Shown: positions 20,689 through 33,158 of the stretch, one piece after another | Layout of the letters: each line of letters opens with the position of its first letter | Numbering within the stretch: position 1 is the stretch's first letter | From: Protea cynaroides | Lineage: Eukaryota; Streptophyta; Magnoliopsida; Proteales; Proteaceae | NCBI GenBank assembly: GCA_028583415.1 | Contig: CM053265.1 | Span: 35,690,873-35,754,872 of the forward strand | Direction of reading: 5' to 3' | Length of the DNA: 64,000 nucleotides | Notes under the pieces: model-generated | Told to the model about the DNA's origin: nothing | What the model saw: only the letters and a program-made list of their open reading frames with translations | The model's database searches: none | Made by a program: the position numbers and the translations under genes

Positions 20689-23012
20689 TGTAAGACCTGC
20701 ACTCCATTAACCCGGTTTAACCGTACCATGACAGGTCTTCCCGTTATAGCCAGCTCGAGCGAACCAACCATATGAAGAAACCACAAGACCAAGTAAGCAA
20801 GAACAGTAAAAAATAGTCAATTTTGGTTGTGTAGTCGACTAGTCAAGCTCAGGAATGAGACCAGTCAATCAACCAATAAATGGGTTGTGTGGTCGACTAA
20901 TTTAGATTGTATGGTCAATGGATTTTACAGCCATAGAGTCGACCGGTCAAACCCAGTTCTGACTCCGTGTTTAGGAAACTTTCCAAATTTAAGGAGGTCT
21001 CTATCCTAGCTTTGAGAGGACTCTATATGGAGATTTTCTCTCTATATAAGGGACATCCCTCTACCCTCTGTCACTCTTTTAGATCAATTTTAAACCCTAG
21101 AACTAAGAGAAGGAGAGGAAGGAGAAGAAGACTTGGAGGGGAAGGCTTGGAGAAGGTTTTGCAAAGAAGCTTGCCATATCTCTCTGCAGCAAGGAACCTA
21201 AGGTAAGAAACTTGTCTGTGTAGATGTAGGTTGGTTAGAATAGATCTTCCATCATGGAATTGATAGGTTGACCCACGTGTTGTGATTGAGATCATGAAAT
21301 TCCATAATTAATCTCAAGGAAAATCATGAAAATAGGTTAGGGATAAATTTTTAATGGGAAGCCCATGATTTAAGGCCATAGAATGACTATAGGTTGAATC
21401 CCAAGGTTGAGCCAAAGGGATCAGGTCGATGTTTATCCAAAACACAACTCAGAGGTTGTATGGTTGCTACATTGGTCGACCATAGAGTGACCAGTGAGTC
21501 GACCACAGACTCTAAAAAAGTCCCCAGAGTTGTGTGGTCTCTTCAGTGGTTGACCTATATGCAACCACAGAATCGACCACACAGTATATGGTCAACATAT
21601 AACTAAGACCACAGATTTGACCAGTCATTGACTGAAAGCATGTTTTGAAGACCAGACTAGGTTTTTGACCACCATAACTTGATGAGATCAAACCCTTATC
21701 TAAATTTATAAGTTGTTTAGGTTTCTAACTAGTTTAAAGTGATTTCTGAAGCTTAGAAGAGGAACAAATATCGTTTACAAGTGAAGGAACAAGACCTAAA
21801 CTAAATGGATATTAACAAGCTACCTTCCTTTTCTATTTCCCTATTAATATGATATTGTGTTAGGTTTTGTATTAATGTTTGTGCATCTCACATGTCATCC
21901 AATACTTGTTATATAACTATTCATGCATATTTATTTATTGCTCTTATTTGATATGATGATGATGATAGGAATAGGAATGTGCTTGTGTGTATGGTCAATG
22001 TGTTAGATTGGGTGGAGTATCAAGGGGAGTGTAGTGCTGTATGATCCGTTAGGCTCTAGCTCTATCTCTATACTATCCTTCACATTGATATCATCGTATA
22101 GTTATTACCTTAGTGGAACTAGTACGTCATAGGGTATCAGGGGGTGATTGGGGATGTATGGTTGCAAGCCTTGCCGACGGACCCTAGCTCAATCTCTAAG
22201 GGGGTATTGGGGGATGCTGGGGTAAGGCTTTTGATACAAACCATTTATGGCATCTAGGATTGGTTAGTCATGATTCTAGTGTGTAAGCCCTCACTAGTAG
22301 GGGCATATGTATTGGTACAGGTAGAGTATCAGGGGGAGTTCTAGCGGTGTTTGATCTGGGATCTCTAGCACTATCTCTATTTTGTAGTGGGTGATGTGGG
22401 GCCACAGTAGTTTGTGATCTATTGGGCTTGCTCACACTCTTATACATGGAGATGTGGTGGCCTCCTATCCTTACCATAGCACATTGCAAACTTATACCAA
22501 ACCCAAAGATATAAATATGACTGCATGCATATGTTTGTGTATTGTTTTGTTTTTCTCATTGAGCCGTGTTGTGTGTTGACCCCTCGACGTCGAATATTTT
22601 TAGCTGATGATGCAGGTACCACTATAGAGAATTACATGAATGTGCCATCGTATGGAAATATAGTGGCTGTGGATGTGTAGATTGTGGAAAACGAGCATGA
22701 TTCCTCATGCCAATGCTTTCAATGTGTCTATGTGTAGTTTATTTTCTATTTTGAGTTATGAAAGACTTGCAATAGATATTATTTATATTTTGAGTTATTT
22801 GGGGATAAACAGTTTAAATATTTATTTACCATATTAGACTCTTAGTTCATTATTAATAAAGACTTTTGTTATTTATTTTATTATCTCTAATTATGATGCG
22901 GAATGTGTTTGGTTTGAGTTGCTGACACGGTCTAATGAGATACTGGCATGAACTATTGGTTTGTATGATGATTCATTCACACTTCTAGTTTGTCCAGAAT
23001 TAGGGTGTGACA
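20689..23012 (+). repeat. 3' LTR of element D (about 2.32 kb)
   Basis: It starts TGTAAGACCTG and ends GGGTGTGACA. Internal order is a GTCGAC-rich cluster (20830-20952), a TATATAAG box (21043-21050), a purine-rich leader ending CTAAG|GTAAGAA (21202), a second cluster of GTCGACC-type motifs (21425-21640), a TGATGATGATGA stretch near 21953, three sub-repeats with GTATCA(A)GGGG and CTCTATCTCTA (22018-22400), then the micro-exon. It is the same plan as A and B with a different U3 motif. Confidence 0.9.
22616..22737 (+). other. Putative LTR micro-exon of element D, with a 1-nt insertion and one stop
   Basis: It follows TTTTTAGCTGATGATGCAG. The sequence aligns with the 40-codon exons of A, B and J but has one extra base at the start and an internal TAG after AVDV. 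The end is SCQCFQCVYV and TAG, keeping all three cysteines of C-x-C-x2-C. Confidence 0.4.
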
Positions 23013-23308
23013 CTACCAGATGCTTGACCATCCGATTTATCCTCCGGTCTAGTTTTGCTTAAGAAATGACTAAGTGTTAATAGACCTACTATACGGGTGA
23101 AACGACCAACCAGTTTATTCTCCGATTTAATCTGTTTCACTTTATAAGCCTAGGAAGGATTAAAAAGACCTACCTTTTTGTTCCTGGCTTATCTTGGGAC
23201 CCATGCATAGACCGTAGGACTTATCTATGCTAGTTTAAAATATGTTTACCAACCTAATGAAACATATCTAACTAATTAGGTAAAATACAATAGGTAATGG
23301 ACAAAGCT
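23013..23308. other. Unassigned sequence between elements D and E
   Basis: It has no open reading frame of note and no match that I can see to other parts of the window. It may be part of the sequence into which D was inserted. Confidence 0.4.
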
Positions 23309-23628
23309 ATAAGACTCGTACCCAAATTTCAGTCCTAAGTTGGAAATTTCAACTTATAGCAGGTCTTACCATGACGAACGGTTCAAACCAAGGTGGACCA
23401 GACCTATGAAGCCCAATGGAGGTAAACAAACTAAAACCTGGAACTTAAAATATACAATCAGGACTCAAATAAAGTGTTTGGCACCACACCACCATGGTGC
23501 AACTGAGACTAGATCACAATCAACCCAGTTATGGGCCAATGGTTTGTTTGGTCTGAGATCTAGACTATTTCTCCAGCCATTTGAATTAGTGTCCAGGTTC
23601 ATGATCCTTTAAATTGGTAGGTAGGAAG
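23309..23628 (+). repeat. Element E: possible 5' end of a chromovirus-type LTR
   Basis: It starts TATAAGACTCGTACCCAAAT, close to the LTR start of C (TGTAAGACCCGTGCCCAAAT). After about 25 bp the similarity fades. It is cut at 23629 by the giant LTR F. It is supported only by the terminal motif and its place in the nesting order. Confidence 0.4.
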
Positions 23629-24962
23629 TATAAGCACCCCATTTTTGCCACCCCCAACTAAACAAAGTCTTACTGGAGTGTAGACAACAAAGTGGGATAG
23701 GTGAGAGAAGGTTTGGAAAACTACAAGGGAGGCGAGTGAAACTCTCTCAAAAATGACATTCGATCAATACCGGCATGCTCTCTATAGTGTTTTGAGAAGA
23801 ACTGAGATGATCCCCAGTGTCCAGAAGCCAAAGTGAAACAATACAACAAGTTTGTTGAGCCCCAATGCAAGATTTGGATTTTTTTGGCTATGATTTCAAG
23901 ATGATTTTTGGTGGGCCCACATCAAGGTCATGGGCCGCAACCTGCATGGATGCGTTGGTCTTGGAAATACCTTTGAAATGAGACTAGAATCGCTCAATTC
24001 CAATGCCAAAAGAAGAAGATATGATGATTTTAGTCCGTAAATGAGTACAAAGGGATTTTCTGAAATTTATAATAAATATCTAGGGGTCTGCATGTAAATT
24101 ATCGTAAGTTTAATTATTTAAACTTCATTTCCTCATATCTTGCTCGTCTGACATCCGAATCAGGTAATTCAAGCACCATTATTTTTTATTTTTTGTACTC
24201 TACAAAGTGGACATGGAAAATCTGGAGCAAAGGTTTCCAAAGGATCCCAAGCAGAGCAGCAAGCTAATATGTCTGCTTAAATTTTGATCCTTCATAATTT
24301 TATTATCCAACATTCAAATTAGGTGATTTAAGTCCCAGTGATCCATTTTCAATAGTTTTCAAAGTGGACATGGAAAATCTGGGTCAGAGGTCATCAAAAG
24401 ATTCCATGTGAACTGGAGGCCAAAATGGCTCATGAAATGATGGAGAGAGAATACCCAGTCAACCGAAGCCAATCTCAATCCAACCCAACTCAATCTAGTC
24501 AGTCTATCCTAGTCAGTCTCAACCAGTCTAGTCAATCTAGCCCAGACCAGTCTGGACTAAATCGGTTCACCCATGTGCATAGTATCTATGTATTATATAT
24601 TGTATACTATATAAATATGTTATTAAATATATGTATATAATATATTGTTATATATATAGATATAGATATATAGAAGAGAGTGACCAAGAGAAGAAAATAA
24701 TTGAAAGGAAAGATCTGAGAGAGGAGAGGAAGAACCTGAGATTTGGAAAAATAAGAAGAGATAAGTCTAGAAAGGGTACTTAATAGGGAATAAGAATTGA
24801 AAAGGAAAGAGAATAAGAAGATCAAGAGAAAAGGAAAAGATTGAGAGATCGATATCAGAAAAGGGAAAAAGAAGAAGATCAATAGATTGAGAAAAGGAGG
24901 TAGAGAGGAGAAGAGAATAAAGAGAGGGAGAACTGACTGGCCGAGAGCATATCAGGAGGAAG

Positions 24963-25244
24963 AGGAATGAAGACAGAAGAAGAAGAAGGAGGAGGAGAGC
25001 AGGGAGGGAACCCTGTGCATCTCAGGTAAGTCCGCCCCCTACCCTCTTTATTTGGTGTAGTTTTTTTACCTCTTTCACCACTTATGCACCTATAGCACCC
25101 ATCAGGAATGAAGACAGAAGAAGAAGAAGGAGGAGGAGAGCAGGGAGGGAACCCTGTGCATCTTAGGTAAGTCCGCCCCCTACCCTCTTTATTTGGTGTA
25201 ATTTTTTTTACCTCTTTCACCACTTATGCACCTGTAGCACGCAT
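24963..25244 (+). repeat. 141-bp tandem duplication in LTR F carrying a splice-donor-like site
   Basis: Two copies (24963-25103 and 25104-25244) each run from AGGAATGAAGACAG through a GGAGGAGAGCAGGGAGG purine block and a CATCT(C/T)AGGTAAGTCCGCC donor to CACTTATGCACCT. Both donors are intact. Confidence 0.85.
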
Positions 25245-27489
25245 CATGCTGATACCCAAGCCATTACCACTGACCAGACTCATCATCTTACCTCCACCCA
25301 GCCATCAACCTACACATCCATCTGTCCTTCCCCCTTGATGCAAACCCATTTCCTGCACACACGTAAGCCTAGCCATCCCACATCTCCATTAACCGCAACC
25401 CGCATCTTCCACCTGCCATTACATTGACTTAACTTGTTGCAGCCATGCATAACCCAATATCATCCCTTGCACACCTGGCCAGCAACCATGCAGTCTTACT
25501 TGTTCATGCCCCACCGTAACACCTAAGCAAATCTCATATAACCTACACAAGCACCAAACCTTTGTTACCCATCATACACCTGCTGTAGCCATCAAACCCT
25601 CCACAAACCGCATGTCATCTGCTAACCTCACCTAGTTAACACCAATACACTTAATTCCACAACAACCTTCCGTGGTCATCTTCTAATACTCACTAAAGCC
25701 CTCCAGCACACCACATTCCTCCCATGCATGCATACTCAAACTCGATAAATCCTTACCAGGCCAGTTCACTGTCTGATCAAGCTCCATGATATTCCAGCCA
25801 TTTGATCAAACCTGGCCACCATTACCCTTGTTGAAACCTGCACCATCCGATTGGTCATATATGAGTTGAACTTTGATTTTTGGTTGTCTTGGATATAATT
25901 TTCGATAAAATTTGAAAATCATGGTTCTGTTAGGCATTGATGTTAGACAAAATTGGATGCTTGATCATGTTAGTATAATGTTTAAACAAATTTGATCCCA
26001 TGAATTTCAATCTTGATCTTGAATTTTAATATGGTTATGATCCTTTAGATTTGGAATTCTTATGAAATTGATCCCATCGGATGCTTGGAATTTTTATGAA
26101 ATTGATCTCATCGGATGCTTGGAATTTTTATGAAATTGATCCCATCATATGCTTGGAATTATTTATGAAATTGAGCCCATCACATGCTTGCAATTATTTA
26201 TGGAATTTATCTGACCATGTTGGAATTTTTATGTGATTATTATGGACCATGCTGGATTTTTATGTGATGATTATGGAATTCTGATCTTGGAATTTTAAGT
26301 GATTTTAATATTGTTCATTGATCTTGGAATTTTAAGTGATTTGATTTTGGCCATTGATCTTGGTTGTTTTAATGATAAAATTTGGACCATTGATTTTAGA
26401 TGTGTTGATGCTTGAATCTGAACCATTAGATCTTGATCATGAGTGTCTTAAAGGAATCTGAATGGTTAGATTATTTTTAGATGTGATTTTAAGCAATCTG
26501 AACGGTTGGATTACCATCAAGATTGCGTTAGATCGTTGGATTTTCATCATAAGTGTTATGAGTGAATTTTAACCATTGAATCTTAGCCTGAACATGATAA
26601 ATATGAAATCTGAGCCATTGATTACCTAGGATGATCATCATAATTGATGTGGAGTGATCTAACCGTTGATTTCCTAGTATGATCATGATTATAACTTAAT
26701 GTGAGATCTAAGCCGTTGATCTTGGCTGTTTTGAGGAAATCTGAGGTGTTGATCTTAATGATAATATGTTGGAAGAGATCAAACCGTTAGATTAAGGATT
26801 TGATCTTGATACATTATTGAAGAGATAAATTGAATCCAAACTGTTGATCGAGGATCTGATTTTGATGCATTGAAAGATTCGCATTAGACCTCAATCATAG
26901 ATATAGAGAATCCCATTTGACGCACTAAGACATACTTTGATTGAAAATAATACATGAGATGCCATGTCTGTTACATTGATGCTCACATGTTTGTTGTTGT
27001 GCTTGTTGAAATGCTTCTTGCTATATTGATTCACATGCTTTCATGTTATATCTGAGATAATACATGTTGCTACATACCTTGTTTGAATATTTCCATATTG
27101 TTGGCAATAACTTAATTTATGCAACACTCTAGTTGAACTGTCATATCTGTACACCAAGCAGACATATTAGGTATGGGGATGTCCATGTAGGCACCCGCAT
27201 TCATGGGAAGGGTAAAAATTAAAATGATAAAAGTCTTAATAAAAAATCACGAACCCTAGCCCAACACTTCTAAATTAGGGTTTTAGGTTAAGGGTAGCTT
27301 TAGGATGATCCCTACCCCTCAGCTCATTTCCTCTAAGGTACAGAGACCTAGATAGGTGTGAAGTGAATCCATCCATAGAGCATTTAAGATCACCATCCTG
27401 ATCTTGAAAGAACACATCAATGAATAAATCCACATTTCGAACTACATGGATCCTGATTATAAGGGCAGCACCCTAAGATACATAGGCAA

Positions 27490-27965
27490 TTTTGGATATT
27501 TTCAAACACGGTTCTACACCCCTTAGGCTGTTTAGAATACCCGTACGATTCTCTTATTTAAGCCATAGCTCCATTGGCTTATTTAGAATACTCGTACATT
27601 TCGCTTGCAAAGCCGTACACCCTCGTATATTTCGCTTGCAAAGCTGTACACCCTCATACTTTTGCTTGTTAAGCCGTACACCCCTCATGCTTTTTGCTTG
27701 TAAATCCGTACACCCCTCGTACATTTTGCTTGTAAAAGTCGTACGTTCCTTTAACCTATTCAGAATACTCATACATTTCTCTTGTAAAAACCATACAACC
27801 TTTCGTATGGTTTGCTTGCAAAAGACGTACACCCCTCGTACGTTTTACTTGTAAAAGCTGTATAACCCTTGTACGTTTCGCTTGTAAAAGTCGTATGTTT
27901 TTTCTCAATTAGATCTGACCATCCATACGTTTTGCTTGTTAAGCCGTACATCCCTTGGATTGTTT
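27490..27965 (+). repeat. Degenerate tandem array in LTR F (CGTACACCCCTCGTAC unit)
   Basis: About 15 copies of a roughly 30-35-bp unit, of the type TTGCTTGTAAAAGCCGTACACCCCTCGTACGT. The array lies near the LTR 3' end, where G and K carry unrelated-looking arrays. Open frames across it on both strands are low-complexity and are not genes. Confidence 0.8.
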
Positions 27966-28013
27966 AGGATATTCATATCCACAACCCATCATTCCAAACT
28001 ACGTTGTACCTGA

Positions 28014-31000
28014 TGTAAGCACCCCATTTTTGCCTTTCCTAACTAAGCAGAGTCTTCTTGGTGTGTAGACAACAAAAGAACAGAGGCGAGTGAAAGTTTG
28101 GATTTTTGGTTGTGAACTCGAGCCAATTTTTTATTGGTCCCACAGCAAGGGCATGGGCAACAACCTGCATGGATGTAAAGGTCTTGGAATTACCATCAAA
28201 ATGAGACTAGAATCGCTAAAATCAATATCAAACGAAGAAGATATGGCCATTTTAGTTGAATGGTACGTACAAGGGATGTTTCTGAAATTATCATAAATAT
28301 TCCAAGGGCTTTTGTCCAAATTATCGTAAGTTTAATTATATAAACTTCAAATCATTATATCTTGGCTGCCCTATGTCCGAATCAAGTGTTTCAAGTTCCC
28401 AGAGTATTACATTTTTGGTAATCTTCAACGTGGACGTGAAGAATCCCTGGCAGAGGTCACCGGTGGGTCCCATGCAAGCTTTCACGTAGAATTATCGATA
28501 GAATTTCCATTCTTTATATCTTGGCCGTCCTACGACAAAATTCGATGATTCAAATGTCAGTGTATTCTATCTTCAGTCATCCTTAAAGTAGACGTGGAAA
28601 ATTTGGGACCAAGATCACGGAAGAATTTCATGCAGAGCTGCAGGCCAAAATGTCTCATGAATGATAGAGAGAGAAAACCCAATCAATTCAACTCAATCCA
28701 AGCCAGTCTTGGCCAAACCATTCAACTCAGGTTAGTACAATCCAGTCCAACCCATACTGGTACAGACCAAATCGATTTACTCTTGCGCGGGAATTTTATG
28801 TTTATATTATATGTATATGGTATTACATATATACTAATATATATCAAAGCTATATATGCATATATAGATTCAGTTTCAGCTGGAAAGGAAACTCGAATGG
28901 GAGGATTTGACAACGAGATTGAAAAGAAAAGAGAAGGGAATTTTCTAGTTTTAGAAAGAATAAAGGAAAAAAAAAAAAAAAAGAATAAGATTGAGAGAGG
29001 ACCGAATTGTTATGGAAAAATATGGAGATAATCTAAATGGAGAAACTGACTGGCTAAGAAGAATGGAAACAAATAAAGAGAAAAAGAGAAAGCCATAGCT
29101 GGCCAAGAGAGGTGATCTAAGGAAAGAAAAACCGAAAAAAAAAGGAGAAAAGGAAAGAAAAGATTGGAAGAACGGGGGAAGAGAGAAAGCGGAGAGAGAA
29201 GAGAGCAGGGGATAGAGGGACCGAGGGGAAGAGATCTCTTGTCGGGAGGACAAAGAAAAAACTCGTGAAGAAAAGGAAAGGGAATTCAATTTGAGAGAGA
29301 GGGGGGAGAGCCCGAGAGAAAAGAAAAACTCAGAGAAGCGAGAGATCGAGAAAGGAAGGGAAAAGAAAAGAAAACCAGATTAGGGAAAAAGAGGGTGCTT
29401 GAGAGAGAAAAGAGATGAAGAAGAAGAAGAAGAAAAAAGAAGGATATTGAAGAAGGGAGAAGCAGCAGAGGTAAGATTTTATCTTCATCCCTACAATTTT
29501 ATTCCTCCATCTTACTAGAACACTTCCACTGATTCACCATCATATGGCCTCCATTTTCCAGCACAACACACACTATCCTCACACCTGTTATCCCTTCCAC
29601 AAAACCTGTTGTAACCACATGGCACCATCTCATAACCAAAGCTGATCAGCCTTGAAGACTCAACTATCCACACCCGTAAACCAACTTCCAACCAAGCTAC
29701 TACTGAACCCAGCCACCGACCAAGCCTTAATCTCATCTCACATTATCCTCTCGGCCTGTAGTTAACATACATTGACCACCTAGTTGTACTATACTACACC
29801 TGTCGTCCATGCTGCCACCCAAACCTTGATCAGCCATAACCCATGTAACCTCCCAGATATTCATGCCACCTGCCTCTACATGCACTTAACCGTCACCACT
29901 CCATCATCTACCTTTACCCTCCTGCCTGATAATCACCACTGTCACACCGACCAAACCCACTTGATGCACCTCCATAACCAACACCAAAACCATGAGTCAA
30001 CCGCCTGTAATCCTCAATTCCATGCACCCCCACCTCCTGGTCCGCGACACCTCACCTACTACCGAACATGATACCACCGATATTCCATCATCTGTAGCCT
30101 TCCCACTTCTATCCCCTACATGATTCCCTAGCCTTATTTCATAACTTGTTGTTCCACTATATCACCAACAACCATAATCCCCCAACATTTGTCATGGTCC
30201 ATGCTTCAACACTACCCAACTCATCCCTCCATTACCTTGCTCTCCACTTCCCCTACTCGCACCTGCCATCCCTTACCATGCCCTATAGCAGCACCATCAA
30301 CCCTTGCACTACATAATCACCTACCCACCTGTGAACCATTAGACCACACCATCTCATCAACCATCTCCCTACACTACCAACCTCCATGGATGCACACCCG
30401 TAGCCATCCCACACCCTTAATCCAATGAGAGCATCACCCTTTACTACCAGCCACCATAGATGCACACTCATAGCCATCCCATACCCTTGATCCAATGAGA
30501 GCCAGTGCATGAATTTTAATGAGATTAAATTCTACCATGTGATTGATCTGATATGCTTTGAATTGAATGTGATGAAATTGTTCCAAATATGACCTGGATT
30601 TTAATTTTTATGAAATTGGTTCGACTCCATGACTTGGAATTTTTAATAATTTGATTCCCATCATACGCTTGGAATTTTCATGAAATTGGTCTAAACATTG
30701 ATCTAGAATTTTTATGAGATTAAAATTGGACCATTGATCGTAGAATTTTTTATGTGATGAGTGATTTAATTTGGCCATTGATTTATATATGATGATGATA
30801 ATTTTGCCATTGATTTCAATCAGATGATGATCTAATGATGTGTTTAATCTAAGCAATTAAAGTCTGATTTCCTGATGTTGATATGATCTGAACTGTTGAC
30901 TTAATATCTTGAATTTATCTAAATTATCGATCAAATCTGATCTTGATCACATTGATGATGATTAATGACATCAATTTTGACTAGTCGATCAAATATGATC

Positions 31001-33139
31001 TTGGTCATATTGTTGATGATCGATGCATCCAGTCTAGACCATAGATCTAAAACTATGTTTTGACACATTGACTCACATGCTTTGCTTGATTCTCACATGC
31101 TTTGATTGATTCTAACATGCTTTGCTTGATTCTCATATGTTTTGCTTGATTTACACATGCTATAATACTCACTTGCCATATTCGGATGGTTTACTTGCTA
31201 CATATTTAAATTGCTCACATATCATATTTTGATTGCTCATTGCTATATTTGTTTGGCACATGGTCACATGCTATATTGGATGCTTATTTATTTTATTTTT
31301 TTGGATAGGTAGTGGCCCCAAGGAGAGTAGAGCTCATGACCTCTTTTTTGAGGTGTTGGTCTTTTACCAACGAGCTATCGCCCTTGGGGTCATATTAGAT
31401 GTTTATTGTCATGTTTGGATGCTTACATTGCTATGTTTGGAGATACACTTGCATAAATTTTAAAGAAACATAGCAATTAAGGAAAGTGAAAACCAAAAAA
31501 TAGAAAGAACAAAATAATTAAGGTAAGAAACCCTAAAAATGAGAAGCGATGAACAAAAGGGGGAGGACACCCCAGAAAAACTAAAGAGTTGAACAAAACG
31601 GGCAGGATACCCTACAAAACTTGAAGAGTTGAACAAAAGGGGCAGGTTACCCTAGAAAACCTGAAGAGTTAAACAAAAGGGATAGGACACCCAAGAAAAA
31701 TTGAATGTAGGGATAGGCAAGCCGATAAACCTAAGTGATGAAATGTAGGGATAGAAAACCGGATAAACCTAAGAGATGAAATTATAGGGATAGGCAACCC
31801 AATAAACATAAGTGATGAAATTGTAAGGATAGGAAACTTGATAATCCTAAGAGATGAATGTTGGGATAGGCAACCCGATAAACCTAAGAGATGAAATCGT
31901 AGGGATAGGTAACCCGATAAACCTAAGAGATGAAATATAGGGATAGACAACCCGATAAACCTAAGTGATGAATTTATAGGGATAGGCAACCCAATAAACC
32001 TAAGTGATGAAATTATAGGGATAAACAACCTGATAAACCTAAGAGATGAAATTGTAGGGATAGGGAACCTGATAAACCTAAGTGATAAAATTATAGGGAT
32101 AGGCAACCCGATAAACCTAAGAGATGAATTATAGGGATAGATACTCCGATAAACCTAAGAGATGAAATTGTAGGGATAGGCAACCTGATTAACCTAAGAG
32201 ATGAAATTATAGGGATAGGCAACCTGATAAACCTAAGAGATGAATTGTAGGGATAGGCAACCCGATAAACTTAAGAGAAGAAATTATAGGGATATGCAAA
32301 CTGATAAACCTAAGAATGAAATTATAGGGATAGGCAACCCAATAAACCTAAGAGATGAATTGTAGGGATAGGTAACCCGATAAACCTAAAATTAAAAGCA
32401 TTTTCGATTGACATGTCCACAAATCCAACCATTATAATAGTTTAAACTACGTCGTACCTGATTTCTGGGGCAAACCCTAGAATACGTAGGCAGTTTGGGA
32501 GTGTCCCTAAATACGGTACAAAACCACCCATAAACCTTTCATCCAGCATAAATTTCAACTTAAACAAAGAATCTAATTGAAGCACATGTACAAATCACTT
32601 CCATAATCTCTAATCACACTCAACCCATTCGATCTATATTTTGGACTTGATTTTCAGGATGGAGTACGTTGGCAGTTTGAGATGAATGTCTCAGATTTAG
32701 TCCAATACCAAACCATCATTTGGTCTAGTTCATTATATAGTACTGTACATTTGCTTGTTTATTTTCTTCGAAACATGATTGGTTGAACCTTTAGTTAGTA
32801 GAACTTAGAAACTTGGTTTAGGACATCTCCCATGAACCGTAGTCATCCAGTTGACCAAGCACAGTCAGAATTAGAGTCTAAGGAAAGTTTAGGAGGTTGA
32901 TCTTCATCGGGTGGTTTAGGTGCCTAACACCTTCCCATATCCATACCTTGAATACTTAACTGATCTTTTATAGAACAAAGAATTGAGACTTTGGGTTATG
33001 AGTCAATAAAAATCTTACCTTATGGTGAGACTATATTTTTAGAGGTCCTAGACCTTAATCTAGGTAGCAACTCTAACAAAACATCATGATTTTCATTGAT
33101 ATATTATCCCCAAGAGGAGGATCACCCATTGTCCTCATA
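28014..33139 (+). repeat. Element G: giant Tat/Ogre-like LTR, complete (about 5.1 kb)
   Basis: It starts TGTAAGCACCCCATTTTTGCC and ends CATTGTCCTCATA directly before a tRNA-Arg primer site, so it is a 5' LTR. Landmarks shared with K are a TATATA stretch (28808-28866), a purine-rich tract (28890-29480) ending AGCAGAG|GTAAGA (29472), a T/G-rich part with repeated GGAATTTTTATGA, a minisatellite (31480-32395), the CTGGGGCAAACCCTAGAATACGTAGGCA block (32464) and GGTGCCTAACACCTTCCCAT near the end. It carries no gene. The C-rich segment 29520-30490 gives long frames with biased composition only. Confidence 0.85.
31480..32395 (+). repeat. Minisatellite in LTR G (GATAGGCAACCCGATAAACC unit)
   Basis: From about 31690, roughly 17 copies of a 40-45-bp unit with core TAGGGATAGGCAACCCGATA and AACCTAAGAGATGAAAT. 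Before it lie about four copies of a related unit (AAGAGTTGAACAAAAGGGGC, 31560-31680). GGG...CCC within each unit can pair, as in the K array. Confidence 0.88.
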
Positions 33140-33140
33140 G

Positions 33141-33158
33141 TGGCGACTCCACTTGGTA
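33141..33158 (+). other. Primer binding site of element G (tRNA-Arg)
   Basis: TGGCGACTCCACTTGGTA lies one base after the LTR end. The first ten bases match the 3' end of plant tRNA-Arg(ACG); K has the longer match TGGCGACTCCGCTGGGGA. tRNA-Arg priming is known for the Ogre group. Confidence 0.75.

Larger units (their letters stand above)
23629..28013 (+). repeat. Element F: giant Tat/Ogre-like LTR, 3' end cut by element G
   Basis: It starts TATAAGCACCCCATTTTTGCC; G and K start TGTAAGCACCCCATTTTTG. It shares with K a series of landmarks in the same order: CAAAGTGGACATGGAAAATCTGG blocks, a TATATA stretch (24585-24665), a purine-rich tract with GGTAAGT donors, T/G-rich repeats (AATTTTTATGAAATTGAT, 26040-26350), then TATGCAACACTCTAG, GGCACCCGCATTC and an ATACATAGGCA block. 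A CGTACACCCCTCGTAC-type array occupies 27490-27960. It ends at GAACTACGTTGTACCTGA, where G was inserted; the rest and the interior are not in view. Confidence 0.8.

Noticed and set aside
29784..30510. Overlapping frames (95, 79 and 75 codons) in the C-rich part of LTR G
   Set aside because: Biased composition (Thr, Pro, His), frames on both strands, no homologue in the same place in K that keeps the frame.
31669..32106. 145-codon minus-strand frame with a repeated Ile/Pro/Leu pattern
   Set aside because: It is a translation of the minisatellite; the periodicity comes from the DNA unit.
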